Shown here piece by piece: positions 10,500 to 23,755 of a stretch of 64,000 nt of DNA (within the stretch, counting starts at the first letter, position 1; every line of letters begins with the position of its first letter). The notes beneath the pieces are model-generated. The model had not been told where the DNA came from. It made no database searches and saw only the letters and a list, made by a program, of their open reading frames with translations. This stretch comes from Chrysomallon squamiferum (Eukaryota > Mollusca > Gastropoda > Neomphalida > Peltospiridae), in the NCBI GenBank assembly GCA_012295275.1, contig CM022671.1, positions 26,468,822 through 26,532,821 of the forward strand. The letters are read 5' to 3'. The position numbers and the translations under genes are program-made.

Positions 10500-13170
10500 T
10501 CAACATATAAGACGAACGAAAGATTCCCATGATTCCTCATTATCTTGATCCGGAATTGGAATAATTCTGTCTTCGTCCACAGCACTCAGAATACAGTTTG
10601 GAATCTCACAAACTCGTCCGGCCTCTCTTAGAATGATGAGTCGGGAAGGAGTTTGCCATGTCACCACGCCGATTCCAACTTGAATTTGATACCACGACCA
10701 GATATCGTCCAAGTAATCTTGTGTAAATAGAAAAACAATTTTCCAGCTGTTGTTTATTCCAAACATTATACCTTCAGCGATACTTTCTCCTGGTACAGCG
10801 TCTTTTTCGTGTAAGTACACAGAGTAGCCGTAGTCTTTCTCTAACTTTGCTCCTAAATCGAGACAAGCTTGTCGCCAGTCGTGTTCAGCGTAGCAGAGAC
10901 ATACATCAAACATGAAATCTTTTCTCGTCGGACACATTCCACATTTTCGATAAAGATTTTTAAAGAAATATATTATTTGTGTTTTATGTTTAATCGCGAG
11001 GAAGAACAATACGGAACCCAATACCGTAAATACAAACAATGGAAGAGCAACCATAAACCAAATCTGCCCAATACAACTTTGCCATAAATGTTCTGCGTTG
11101 TAGTCCATCACAGAAACAAGCGATCCGTTTTCAGTGGTGCACGAATATGATTTTCTGTTAACTGTATAATTATTATCTTGTAACCAAGAAAGGAACAACA
11201 CACTTTCCCCACAAATGCAGATAAATCTGTTTTCTGACAAATCGAATTTAAACGTTTTCTTTACGTTAAGATAATGTTTGTCCAGTGAACTGGTCGTCGA
11301 TTCTTCGATATAACTGACTTTGTTGCGATTCATTTTTAAAGAGAGCAAATTTGGACAATTGTTAATGTCGAAAGGAATAGTAATGAAATTGTTGTTTGAT
11401 AAAATCAGAAACTGAAGATTACGATTGTCTTTAAATATATCTGGCGGAAGACGGCTTATTTTGTTACCAGAAATGTCTAGAAAAATTAGATTTCTAAGAT
11501 TTTGAAACAGTCGTCTGCCATAAGTATAGAAATAATCATCAGGAAGCGATACGTCATTTAAGTACAGGTTTTCCAAACTTGGAAATGTGTCTAAAAATGA
11601 AGTTTTAAGTGTCATGTGATTATTGTATCCCAGTTTTAAGGTTGTTAAGTTGTTTAGACCTGTCATACTGCCTTCTAATGTCACGTATTCAAACTGTTGC
11701 ACTGACAGTGTCTTTAGAACATTGTCATCTGAAATGCTCAGTGTTGCGCCAAGACTAAGTTCTACTTCTAATGAATAGGCATCAGCAATTATAGTACGTA
11801 ATCTTTTCGGGAGAAAATAAACTATACTATCTTGAAACATCAGGGTATTTGTAAAGAAAGATACATTTCTTTGAAACAACATATTTTTATTTTTATTTGG
11901 ATGAAAGCAGGTAAACCCAGATAAATCAACATATTCTATGTTTTCAAGATTCATTATCATGGACAATAATTTATAGATGCTGTACTTATAATAGCCAAAA
12001 AACGCGTTTTCGTGTAAATTAAATCTCTTAATACATTTACTGAAGTTATTTTTTAGAAATAATCTTGTTGCATCAACATACAGAAGGTGGTTTTCAGAAA
12101 GATCTAACTCTGAGACACAGATGTTTTCTAAATACATCAGATTTTCTGGAACAAGTTGTTGATCATATATCACTTCGGTAACTTTAACTCCTTCCAACTT
12201 CATATTCCTGAAATTTAAAGTAGACATATTGAATCCTTGCAAGCCGTAAAGAGAAAAGAGTGCAGCGTGCATACCGAGATTCTGGTTGCCTTCAAAATTA
12301 AGATTTTTTAGATGTTTTAAAGGGGCAAACGCATTTGCTTGTATTTCCGAAATATCACTACAAAATGACAAGTCTAAAACTGTTAAGTTTGTAGATGTAA
12401 ACGCTGAGAACGACTCATTAGACAGGATCCTAATGTTACAGTTAGCAGATTTACCCGATAAATTTAACAGTCTAAGCCGAACCAACGATTGGAATCCAGA
12501 AGGGAAAATCACGTTTGAAAAACTGTCTATCGTCAGTTCTTGTAGATTCTGTAAGGATTGGAATATCTCATCCGGGTACTGACCAGTTTCGCTGTTGAAA
12601 GCTATGTTTAGGATTTGTAGGTTGATTAAAGGTCTGAATACAGATTTTGGGAAAGATTTGTAATCATATTTCAAACTGTTAACACTCAGATCAAGAATGG
12701 TGAGGTTTTCACAAGACACGAATAGATTCTTCGGTAGACGTTTTAATCCATTTCGAGAAAGGTTCAGATAAACAAGTGATGAGTAGTTCAAATCTTCAGG
12801 GTTTAAGATTAATGTATTACCACTGAGATCCAAGGCTACTATGTTCTTGTTCAGCCTGGGAACACGTTGTAGATTTCTCCCATGACAGTCAGCAAATAAA
12901 CCTCTGTATCTTGTTGAGTTCCTAATGGAACAATTGACTGTTGCATTCTCAGTTGTAGCAAATGCGACAGAAATGAGAGATAATCCGAGGATTGTTAAAA
13001 CCTGAATAAATATATATATAAAAAAAAATTATTATTAGAAAATGTTCTTCATAAAATAATTATTTGAATGATCGAGAATGATCCATTTTTACTTTGCATT
13101 TATACGTAATTATTTATGAAATATCATGTATCAATAACAAACAGAAATAAAGACTTACACAGATAGTCAT
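10500..13170 (-). CDS. TLR-B: Toll-like receptor, two exons, 837 aa
   Basis: Exon 2 is 10500-13001 and exon 1 is 13159-13170, with a GT-AG intron of 157 bp (donor GTAAGT at 13153-13158, acceptor CAG at 13002-13004). Exon 1 encodes M-T-I-C; joined in phase 0 to VLTILGLSLISVAFA it makes a clear signal peptide. An N-terminal LRR cap with cysteines follows (NCSIRNST..FADCHG). LRRs fill about residues 57-596, the C-terminal LRR cap (FICICGES..SYSC..WQSC) about 597-649, the transmembrane helix about 651-674 and the TIR domain from 702 (FDVCLCYAEHD) to the end. TIR box 2 keeps the BB-loop Pro-Gly (AVPGES). One cysteine cluster before the membrane makes it the single-cluster TLR type. The expected role is ligand sensing outside the cell and adaptor recruitment through TIR. 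P1 and P2 exons lie upstream. The ligand is unknown. Confidence 0.9.
13159..13170 (-). CDS. P1 first exon of TLR-B (M-T-I-C)
   Basis: The exon reads ATGACTATCTGT, followed by GTAAGT. In the paralogous exons the start is one codon further upstream (ATGACGACT). Here that ATG is ACG, and the next codon, ACG, is ATG, so the start has moved one codon but the frame and signal peptide are kept. Confidence 0.8.
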
Positions 13171-13296
13171 CGTAACTTCGTGAAAACTGCCATATACGTT
13201 TTCAGTCATTTACAGCGTTCTAGTTTTCAGTACGTTTAAATTTGCTTAGTGAGAACAGGGTACAGTGAGCTGCATATAACCATTCAAGCCCGAACT

Positions 13297-13306
13297 CCTT
13301 TATAAA
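13297..13306 (-). promoter_or_regulatory. TATA box of the TLR-B proximal promoter
   Basis: TTTATAAAGG on the minus strand lies 127 bp upstream of the P1 start codon. A start site about 25-30 bp downstream would leave a leader of about 100 nt. The same sequence is at 26838-26847 (TLR-C) and in altered form at 35624-35633 (TLR-D). Confidence 0.55.
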
Positions 13307-14645
13307 TGATAATTATATCACAACAAAACATGCAAGTTTGTACAGTTTGAGTTCTATCGCGTAGTCCTGCGGTTCTGTTCAACAAGTAGATACTTATGAT
13401 CAATGCATTTAAAACAGAAAACAGTATACAACACATAAGAAGCGTAGGTGACATTTTAAGGAAAATATATTCATTATGTAATATTTTGATGTATTTATTG
13501 AAATATTAACACATATTCACAATAAAGATTGATACTGTCCGTTTCTGTCAGTTCTTGTGTGTTCGAAATAATGAAAGAGTTGTTAAAACGACAATAAATA
13601 TTTAACAGTGGCATGTTAGTTTGTACTCATTTAGATATATTGTTTAAATGTCAGCGATAAGCAATGAATATTTTTTTTTTCTTTCTTTCTTTGTTTCCCC
13701 CAGTGTGTTCGCCTTAGATGATAAAGTAATGCCAGTAAAAACGGCTCATTTGTTTATGGTAACAAACTACTGCTGCTATAGTAGTCTGAATGAATATTTA
13801 GCTGCCTAAAAATCCCTAATTTATTCTCCTAATTCGTTTCATTTGGAATACCTCCATCCGAAAGCTGTAATTAAATCGTGCTTGTTCTCAATTTGTGTAA
13901 CACTTTTAATTTTAGGAGCAAACGAAACCTTTGTTTTTGTTGTTTTTTGTTGTTTTCATGTGGTACTGAAGGATGATAAATAAATCTCTTGTCAACAACA
14001 ACAACGACAAATTAGAAAAAAAGCTTAAATAAATAATCAAGCTATTTGTTTTGTCTGTTTAAGAACAAAACAGTCATTTTGTTCAGACCACCTCAATTGT
14101 AAACAAAAATCCATCGCGCTTAATTAAATTTTTTCACACACTTTCAACATTATTAATGAAGGCTGTGTCTTCAACACCAAAGTTCTGCAATTGGACCTGA
14201 AGTGACATCAACAGATTAAAAGTGACGTAAAGCTTCATCCGCACTATCGGAAATCGATATTTTAATGCGATTAGAGTTGTTGTTATACATTTTTATCAAT
14301 TTTGTTCTTTGTTATTTCGCTGCTTTAAGTTTTGAAATATCGTGAAGGTAACTATCACGACAACTACAGCTATTTTAATTTCTCGTCGATGTTTTGTTAT
14401 CGAGTCCATCAATCGCGATCCATCGGTAAATCGTTCTGTTGTATCTCCTTGCTGTAAACGTGGACACCAATGTCATCTGACGTGACTTTCAGTTAAAGTA
14501 TAGAAAAATGGGAATACGGAGATAAAATTCAAATAAAATTATTTTGAAGTGAATTGATTCAAAATATCAAGTTAACTTTGATGTTGTTATATCCAGTAGT
14601 AAGTGTTTTAAAAGAGCAGCAACAAATATAAATAAATGAACTTAC

Positions 14646-14660
14646 CGAAAGAATCAACAT
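14646..14660 (-). CDS. P2 first exon upstream of TLR-B (MLILS)
   Basis: ATGTTGATTCTTTCG followed by GTAAGT, phase 0. Joining it to the TLR-B body at 13001 gives MLILS-VLTILG across an intron of 1,644 bp. Confidence 0.6.
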
Positions 14661-14986
14661 TGTCCGTTAGAGGTCGTACAGTTCATCAGTGATTTGTTGG
14701 GAAAATATCGTTAAGTTCGGACTGGTGTAATTTCAGTTTAAAAGCAAACAGGTGATTTGTTATTTCGCAAAAAATCTCTTTCCTTGTTACCTTCTGCTTT
14801 TCTTGTGCACCTTTACACGACTTTGTGTATGGATTTAGTTTGTGTAGTAATAACACACAAACCCGAATGTAATGTGAGAAGAGCAAATCTGAAAATCTAT
14901 TATCAGATGTGGCTGTACATTCAACTGAGATGGCATGTCTACACAAGACGTGCTGTACTACACAGACTATTTGATATACTCTAGTA

Positions 14987-15847
14987 ATCCACATAATTGT
15001 ACCTTAGAAAATATGAAATGATTTCGTCATGAAGTCATAATATACAATGATGTATGGAGTTTTCGTCACCTTTTGATACTATTTTCGAAAATGATATTCA
15101 ATTTTCAAAAACTTGAATTGTGATTATTATCACAGTAATTTCGTAGTAATTAATTGTGTTGATCGAACAAACACATTACACTGATAATCATTATTAATGC
15201 AGTTGAGATAAAGATATGTAGTATGTAGGCTTAAAGTGGTTGTTTGGAAAGTTGCTTTTTGACAGAACAAGGTAATTTTGTAAACAACAGTTAATAAATG
15301 AAATCTAAATTCAGCGTTTCTTAAATAAATAAATAAATAAATAAATTAAACGACCTTTCGTAATTCTAATAATCTCTTCGCCTCTAACCGTCTTGCAATA
15401 AACCAGTTGTCGACAGACAAATGAATATGACACCTGAGTATGAACGATCACAGATAAAACCTTTGGCGAGAGTCCAAAAATGGCACAAATAAATAAGGAG
15501 CGTCCTTTTCAACTCATATTAGCAGTTTTAATGAAACTTAATTTAATAAATATCTGCTTATCACAAAACGTAATTAATATCTATATATAATGAAATTTAA
15601 CCGAAATAAGATCTACATGCAGTTCATTAAAGCAGAACAAATCGAAGCAACAGGCCAATCGAATAAACGTTATTTTATAAACAGTACATTGTATTCCTTC
15701 ACAAGTTAAGCGCCCTTATCAAATAACAGTCATAAATGAAAATTAGAGGTGATTCTTCCTATCCCTTCAATATACTGTCAAGCCAATCAGAATCAAGTAC
15801 TGACCAAGTCAGTGGTGAACCATTTAGTATCGGTATTGTTTATAAAC
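14987..15847. repeat. Spacer duplication, copy 1
   Basis: About 0.86 kb nearly identical to 18601-19420, from AATCCACATAA to ATTGTTTATAAAC. No coding potential seen. Confidence 0.8.
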
Positions 15848-16099
15848 AAAGTTTTCGGTATACAACACATAAGAAGCGTCAGTGACATTTTATAGAAAAT
15901 ATTTTCTTTATGTAATATTTTGATGTGTTTGTTGAAATATTAACAGACATTCAAAATAAAGACTTTTACTGCCCGTTTCTGTCAGTTCCTGTGTGTCCGA
16001 CATAAAGAAAGAGTTGTTAAAAAGAGAATAAATATTTAACAGTGTCTTGTTAGTTTGTACTCTTTTAGATTTGTTTAAATTTCAGTGGTAAGCCATGAA

Positions 16100-16133
<34 letters not shown>

Positions 16134-16240
16134 CTCCAGTCTGTTCGCGTTACATGATAAAGTAATGCCAGCAAAAAAGTGTTCTTTTGCTGCTACTGCT
16201 CCTATAGTAGCCTGAATGAGTATTTAGCTGCGTAAAAATT
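15848..16240. other. Spacer upstream of TLR-B
   Basis: Resembles the region at 35755-35945 upstream of TLR-D and 13440-13680. Contains a poly(T) run at about 16101-16133. No gene seen. Confidence 0.5.
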
Positions 16241-17052
16241 CGTAATTTATTCTCCTAATTCGATTCATTTGGAATACCTCCATCCGAAAGCTGTAATTAA
16301 ATCGTGCTTGTTCTCAATTTGTGTATCACTTTTAATTTTAGGAGCAAACGAAACTTTTTTTTTTGTTGTTTTTTGTTGTTTTCATGTGGTACTGTAGGAT
16401 GTTAAACAAATCTCTTGTCAACAACAACAACAACAAATTAGAAAAGAGGCTTAAAAAAATAATCAAGCTACATATTTTGTCTGTTTGATTTAGAAGAAAA
16501 CAGTCATTTTGTTCAGACCACCTCAATTGTAAACAAAAAACACATCGCGCTTATGTACATTTTTCACACTTTTTCATCAACACCACAGTTCTGCAATTGG
16601 TACTGAAGTGACAACAACAGATTAAAAGTGACGTAAAGATTCATCCGTACTATCGGAAATCTATATTTTAAAACTATTACTGTTGTTGTTATCTATTTCT
16701 ATCAGTTTTGTTCTTGGTTATTTCGCTGCTTTAAGTTTAGAAATATCGTGAAGGAAACTATCATGATATCTACAGGTATTTTAATTTCTCATCGATGTTT
16801 TTTTTATCGAGTCCATCGATCGCGATCAATCGGTAAATCGTTCTGTTGTATCTCCTTGCTGTAAACGTGCACACCAATGTCATCTGACGTGACTTTCAGT
16901 TAAAGTATAGAAAAATGGAAATACGGAGATAAAATTCAAATAAAATGACTTTGAAGTGTGTTGATTAAAAATGTCAAGTTATCTTTGATGTTATTATAAC
17001 CAATAGTAAGTATTTTAAAGGAACAGCAACAAATATAAATAAATGAACTTAC

Positions 17053-17067
17053 CGAAAGAATCAACAT
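17053..17067 (-). CDS. Second P2 first exon upstream of TLR-B (MLILS)
   Basis: A further copy of the MLILS exon with intact GTAAGT donor. The surrounding 1.1 kb (about 16240-17400) duplicates 13825-14988. It could be a second alternative start for TLR-B or the relic of a receptor copy whose body was deleted. Confidence 0.5.
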
Positions 17068-17527
17068 TGTCCGTTAGAGGTCGTACAGTTCATCAGTGAT
17101 TTGTTGGGAAAATATCGTTAAGTTCGGACTGGTGTAATTTCAGTTTAAAAGCAAACAGGTGATTTGTGATTTCGCAAAAAATCTCTTTCCTTGTTGCCTT
17201 CTGCTTTTCTTGTGGACCTTTACACGACTTTGTGTATGGATTTAGTTTGTGTAGTAATAACACACAAACCCGAATGTAATGTGAGAAGAGCAAATCTGAA
17301 AACCTATTATCAAATTTGACTGTGATTTCAACTCAGGTGACATGTCTACACAAGTCGTGTTGTATATCGCAGATTATTTGATATAATCTAGTAATTACAT
17401 TTAAAATTGTGTCGGAGGTCTGAACAATTCAACAGTTAGAATTTATGACGTATTCAAGTTCATTGCGTTTAATGAATAACAATTATGGCAACATAATCTG
17501 ACTTAGGATTTGGTTTAAGATATCTTG

Positions 17528-17565
<38 letters not shown>

Positions 17566-17691
17566 TGGGTTTTATTACTCTATTATTTTTTTTTCTATGT
17601 AATTTTTCTTTGTTTTCGCCTTTGTTGGAGACAATCTGTCATTTAGCTGTTCGGAGAGTTTCATGATATAGTTTGCTATAAATAAACTTAC

Positions 17692-17716
17692 CCATTTTTA
17701 CTAGAACAAAACCCAT
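17692..17716 (-). other. P3 mini-exon, copy 3 (MGFVLVKM, phase 1)
   Basis: 25 coding bases then GTAAGT. Same divergent type as the copy at 39233-39257. Confidence 0.4.
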
Positions 17717-17799
17717 CACAGAAGAAAAATGAATTTGAAACAACACGTGGCAGTGACGGAAGACCAAAGCCACAGAGATCAGCTGGAAATTTCTGGTGA

Positions 17800-18600
17800 C
17801 TAAATTCAAAAAATCTTCACATTCATTGAATTAACTTCATTTTCATAGCACTCGCATCTCCGTAGCTTGAGTTCTTGCGAAGAGGATACTGACATAATAA
17901 CCCACCACCAAGTCCAAAAATGCAAACGCAAAGATATGCCTAGCTGAATTGCGATAATCCTATAAATTTCAAGGGTTACAAAATGTCTTTCATACACAGC
18001 TTTTTCATTATTTATTATTAAAATCTCAAACTTATATGCAAATTGCAAATATACGCACATATTTATAGACTTATTATAGTACTGACGTTTCCGACAGAAA
18101 ACATTTCGGGTATGGCTGCTTTCTCAGCTGGGAGGTTCCTGAAGTGTAATATATTAGTTTATATTATTAATAAGATTATTAACAATACATGACTAAACTT
18201 CACAGAAATCTTCACATTCATTGTGTCTTAATCTTCATTCTCATACCACTCGTATCTCTTTAGGAATAAGGAATAAGCCCCCCAGGACAAAAACCCCCAT
18301 TCCAAAAATGCACAAGATACAGAAGCCCCCTCACTAGAAATCCAAAGTAGGATAAACTACCATACAAGTGAAACCCCAAGGTAGGACAAAAGTCCTCAGT
18401 GAAGAAAAAAAATTAGAACAAAAACAAACAAAAAAATAATAATAATAAAAAAAAAACCTGTGATAAAAACAAAGTAGTACAAATGCTTCCAACCTAAACA
18501 AATATTGTTTGATATTTCCCATGACACCTAATTATCAAAATCATGGAATTTATTTAATTAGTTATTCGGTCAAGCTTTAATAACTGACTGACTTTAAAGG
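17800..18600. other. Leader flank and spacer with no gene
   Basis: The first 350 bp resemble 39350-39700 (upstream of the P3 copy 7). The rest is AT-rich with A-runs near 18400-18460. No ORF or splice pattern I trust. Confidence 0.4.
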
Positions 18601-19420
18601 TAATCCACATAACCTTAGAAAATATGAAATGATTTCGTCATGAAGTCATAATATACAATGACGTATGGAGTTTTCGTCACCTTTTGATACTATTTTCGAA
18701 AATGATATTCAATTTTCAAAAACTTGAATTGTGATTATTATCACAGTAATTTCGTAGTAATTAATTGTGTTGATCGAACAAACACATTAAACTGATAATC
18801 ATTATTAATGCAGTTGAGATAAAGATATGTAGTATGTAGGCTTAAAGTGGTTGTTTGGAAAGTTGCTTTTTGAGAGAACAAGGTAATTTTTTAAACAACA
18901 GTTAATAAATAAAATCTAAATTCAGCGTTTCTTAAATAAATAAATAAATAAATAAATAAATTAAATAATCAATTAATTAAACGACCTTTCGTAATTCTAA
19001 TAATCTCTTCGCCTCTAACCGTCTTGCAATAAACCAGTTGTCGACAGACAAATGAATATGACACCTGAGTATGAACGATCAAAAATAAAACCGTTGGCGA
19101 GAGTCCAAAAATGGCACCAATAGTTGGCGAGAGTCCAAAATGGCACTTTAATAAACTTAATTTAATGAATATCTGCTTATCACAAAACGTAATTAATATC
19201 TATATATAATGAAATTTAACCGAATTAAGATCGAATAGACGTTATTTTATAAACAGTACATTGTATTCCTTCACAAGAAAAGCTGCCTTATTAAATAACA
19301 GTCATAAATGAAAATTAGAGGTGATTCTTCCTACACCTTAAATATACTGTCAAGCCAATCAGAATCAAGTACTGACCAAGTCAGTGGTGAACCATTTAGT
19401 ACCGTTATTGTTTATAAACC
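18601..19420. repeat. Spacer duplication, copy 2
   Basis: Partner of 14987-15847, with a few small deletions (for example near 19130 and 19230). Confidence 0.8.
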
Positions 19421-19704
19421 AATAAAATGTAAACCTTCGTAATAAAGTTATGTTATTTTAACAAACTGTGATACAAGGTATGTTTGCCGTATAACTTTAC
19501 AAAATTTATTTTTGTTAAGGCATCTGTTCAGACTGTTTATAATCTTCGATATAATGCGTAGATAATTGGTAAAATATTTCTGTAACGATTTAGCAGCTCT
19601 TAATGAATACCAAATAGTTGGGTACGTGCTACCGTTATATGCTCGTTATTTATTTAAAACGACGTTAAGGATAAATATAATATATTTAATACTTTAGATA
19701 ATGA

Positions 19705-19743
<39 letters not shown>

Positions 19744-20700
19744 TTAAATTTAATAGGAGAGTTCTCATGATATGTATGTATCTTCTTCGTGTATGTATGT
19801 GTGTGAGTATGCGTATATATATTTTTGATAATTTGACGTAGTTTATGCCGTCTTCTGGTTAGTACTTCAGAATACATCCTTCCGTAAAGGCAGTGAGCCG
19901 AATCATTGACAACGACATAGATATTGCAGGTTACCATGTACCAGCAGGGGTAAGTAGAGTGTCCTAAAATATTAAAAGGGAAAATATGAATTAACCATTA
20001 GTAGAGAAATATAGAAATATGTATACCAACACGAACAGATCACAACTGATCTCTGGAGGTTTTTTAGCCATTGAACGACTTAATTTCTCTTTTTTTTTTT
20101 TTTTTTTTTTATTTTTATTTTTTTATTATTATTATTATTATTTTTTTTTTACAGCAGTTTCTCTGTATACTTAACATATATTCAATTTTAATTGTTCTTT
20201 ACCTTATATTTAACACACACACACATATTTGACGTGTGTGTCTGTGTGTGTGTGTGATATTAAATATTCATTAAATAACTAACAAACAAATTTTAATCTA
20301 AAACTAACATATATCAAAAAGAATTTGACCATGTGATTGTTTTTTTAAACATGTCTGTCTGTCTCTCTGTCTTTCTGCCTATTTATTTATTTATTTATTT
20401 ATTTTTTCCAAACAGCTGATACGGCTGATACTTACCTAAAATACAATAATTTATTCTACCGTAGCTTATTTTGTATTGCATTGTTATACATGTATATATA
20501 CATTTATTTCAATAAATTTCAGCTACAATCAATTTAAACACAAAGTAACAAGAACAACAAGAATGCTGACACGCATAACACAAGATAGAGTTTTCGGCTC
20601 ACAAAACACAAAATATATTCATTATATAATATTCCGCTGTATATGTTGAAATATCAACATGCATGTAAAATGAAGATTTTTACTGTCTATTTCTCTGAAT
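19421..20700. other. AT-rich spacer with microsatellites
   Basis: Contains (ATT)n at about 19706-19744, poly(T) near 20091-20110, (CA)n/(GT)n near 20214-20254 and (TTTA)n near 20382-20404. No gene seen. Confidence 0.5.
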
Positions 20701-21800
20701 TATTCTGTATAATGTCCTTAGTTAAACTAAATTCAGTTTTCTGAATCATCACAAACTGAATAAGACTATTTCAGACTACAGCAGATTCAATAATAAATAC
20801 TTAGAAATAATAATAATAATAATAAGACATATAAATAAAATGCACGTTTTGGTTTCTTACATTCAAACAAGACATCGATGATCATCACTGTGGAATATAC
20901 AGTGTTAGGTTAGACAGGGTCCAACTTAATGCACAGAGAGCCACTGATGAGGGTTATATTTATTAAAAGTTACTTGTTGGTCACTTGGCGAGAGTTAAAA
21001 AATGGCACAAATAAATAACGAGCTTCCTTTTCTCCAAGCTTTAGGTAACCTGCTTCAATTAGCGAAGTATTCCAGGTTAATATGTATATTACTATTCTTG
21101 TTATCTACGTTTCTCTGTTTTGTTCCTGGTTATTTCAGACATTTACAGCGTCCTAGTTTTCTCTGTGTTTGACTTGGCTTACTGAAAACAGGCTGATAGC
21201 GAGCTGCATAGAACCATTCAAGCCTGAACTCTTTTGTCAATGATAAATATATCACAACAAAACATACAGAGTTGTAAAGTTTGAATTCTAGCACGTAGTC
21301 CTGCGGTTCTATTCAGCTAGTAGATACCTAGGATGTTTGCTGGAATACAACACATTAGAAGCGTCTGTGACATTTTATAGGGAACATAGTCATTACATAA
21401 TATTTTGTTGTTTTTATTGAAATATCAGTACATATTCACAATAATGGTTTTTACTGTCCATTTCTGCTAGTTGTTGTGTGTCACGCATAATGAAAGAGAT
21501 TGCTAAAATAAGAACAAAATATTTAACAGTGGGATGTTAGTTTGTAATCATTTAGACATACTGTTTAAATTTCAGTGATGAGCAAAGAATTTTGTTTTCT
21601 TTTCTTTCCCATTGAGTTCGCGTTACATGAACGAGTAATATCAGTAAAAAGGTCTGATATGATTGCGGCAACGAAGCACTACAGTCGGTGTGAATATTTA
21701 GCTGCCTTAACATTCCTAATTTATTCTCCTAATTCGTTTCATGTGAGATACCTGACTCGAAGCTTTAATTAACTTGTGCTTGTTCTCATTATGTACATTA
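20700..21800 (-). pseudogene. Relic of a TLR locus without receptor exon
   Basis: 20740-20970 resembles TLR 3'-flank DNA (CTGAATCATCACAAACTGAA; ATCACTGTGGAA..). 21145-21345 resembles the P1 promoter region (compare 13210-13400), but the part that should hold the P1 exon and the whole receptor exon are absent. The TATA-equivalent is lost (CTTTTGTCAATGATAA). Confidence 0.5.
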
Positions 21801-22422
21801 CTATTAAGTTTTATCAGTTAATTATGCCGTATTTTTGTGCTTTTGGAAATGTAGGGTGATAAACAAATCTCTCACAAACAACAACAACAACAAACAAAAA
21901 AATTAAAACAAATAATAATAATTAAATTAAAATAAATAAACCAAAAATTAAAGAAAAAATATCTAAAATAAATAATCAAGCTATTTATTTAGTTTGGTTT
22001 GTTCAGACCACGTCAGTTTTAAACAATAAACACATCGTACACATGTAAATCTTTTCACAGACCTCATCTTTAACATTGTTAATGAAGTGTGTGTCATCAA
22101 CACCAATCTTCCTCACATGTTTCTGAAACTGACACTAAACTGACAACAACAGATTAAAAGTGACGTAAAGCTACATTAGGGTATTATCGGAAATCGATAT
22201 TTTATTACTATTATTGCTGTTGTTATCTGTTTTTTCCTTCGTTATTTCATTGCTTTAAGTTTTTTTAAAATATCGTTAAGGAAACTTTCATGATAACTAT
22301 AGCTATGATCATCACTATGGAAACTCTAGTGTCAGGTTAGGCATGGAACGCCTGTAGTGATAGTGGTATTTGTTAAAATTACAATTAAAATGTTTACTTT
22401 TTATTTTTCTTATTGTTGCCAG

Positions 22423-22539
22423 GATTTAGAGCTTTCGGTGTGTTCTCAACACTAAGACAGAGGATTCTTGTCCTCAAAAACCTTAATTTGAAAAAGAGGT
22501 TCTTTACAACAAGGATGGTTTCCTTCACTTTCTATTTAG
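22423..22539 (+). pseudogene. Exon-like ORF in a TLR 3' flank, copy 2, donor lost
   Basis: Same 117-bp segment, still open (FRAFGVFSTLRQRILVLKNL..), but the donor position reads GAAAAT instead of GTAAAT. The read-through ORF ends shortly after at a TAG. Confidence 0.3.
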
Positions 22540-22902
22540 GAAAATACATATATTATTATAGTTCATAGAGGACAATTTTAGTTTATTACAGATCAACTCA
22601 ATACATTAATCTCGTACTGGTGTAAAATAAACTCGAAAGATTTAATTTTTGAAATAATTAACTTTGATCTTCGGTTTAAAGTTTCAGTTTGTTTTCATTT
22701 CTTATTTCATAAATAGAAACAAGCTTAGTCTGACACCAGAAAGATGGTAAGGAAATATTTTCAGAGTAAATTTTAATTTGTGGTCAGGCAAATTACTTTT
22801 TTTTTTTTTTCTACTAGTATGCAGGTTTCATTTCTTACTCATTTATAATTAATAGCTTAAAATGTATGTATGAATATATTTATGAATGCACATGTTTCTA
22901 TG

Positions 22903-22938
<36 letters not shown>

Positions 22939-23749
22939 TGTATTTGTGTGTGTGTGTGTGTGTGTGTCTGTATATGTATATATAAAGGTTTATGATAATA
23001 AATCTAAAAAGCGTGCAGTAATCAAATGTTGAAAAATCTCTATAAAAGCACTACTGTTCGCTTAGTTTAGTAATTTAGAGTCTAGTTTCGTTCTTACTTG
23101 GTTTTAGACATGCTGTAAAATTCACGGTATACATACTGAACTCATACATAATTTAATTTACTTAGTATAAAATTTAAATTATTTCATTTATTTATTATGG
23201 TATTAAACTATTTCACTTAAATATTGTGATATGACATTATTTCAGTCTTGCATCTTTTATTTACCGTGATCCATTAATAAATAAATAAATTTCATTGACT
23301 GTGGCTTTAAAAATGTAGTTATTCTTACAGAGGAGAATGAACATAGTAACGTTTAACATCTACGAAATATTCTTCACTTTATGTACCACTAATATTTACA
23401 AAATTCAGATTTAAGATGTAATAAAGTAGAGAAAAGTAAGTAGAGTTTGACACTTTATTTACTAGTATGTGTTATTGAAAAAGTTTTACTGAAAAATAAA
23501 ACAAACACATAAAAGATAAGTAAAAAGTCATGGTAATGGTTCAAATCATATTTAAAAAGAAAAACTGCAAAAGAAAAATACAGTAAACAAATCAAAGCAG
23601 AAGTTATTTTACATGAATTGATTATTATATTATTTTTACAAACTGATTATTAATATTAACTATTGCAATTTCTTAAGGTCAAATGTCATATTAAATACAA
23701 AGTATAAATACTAAAACTATTACTACTACTACTACTACTAAAATAAATG

Positions 23750-23755
23750 TTTATT
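23750..23755 (-). terminator. Polyadenylation signal of TLR-C
   Basis: AATAAA on the minus strand, about 295 bp after the TLR-C stop, in the conserved context ACGAATAAACAT. Confidence 0.45.

Larger units (their letters stand above)
8754..14988. repeat. Segmental duplication, copy 1 (contains TLR-B)
   Basis: Near-identical to 22305-28530 over about 6.2 kb, including the 3' flank, receptor gene, P1 and P2 modules. The right boundary is sharp: after CTCTAGTAAT the two copies diverge completely. Confidence 0.85.

Noticed and set aside
14686-14994. 102-aa minus-strand ORF and the related one at 17093-17293
   Set aside because: They overlap the region just upstream of the P2 exon, start in unrelated sequence, and are not kept in the other copies of the module.
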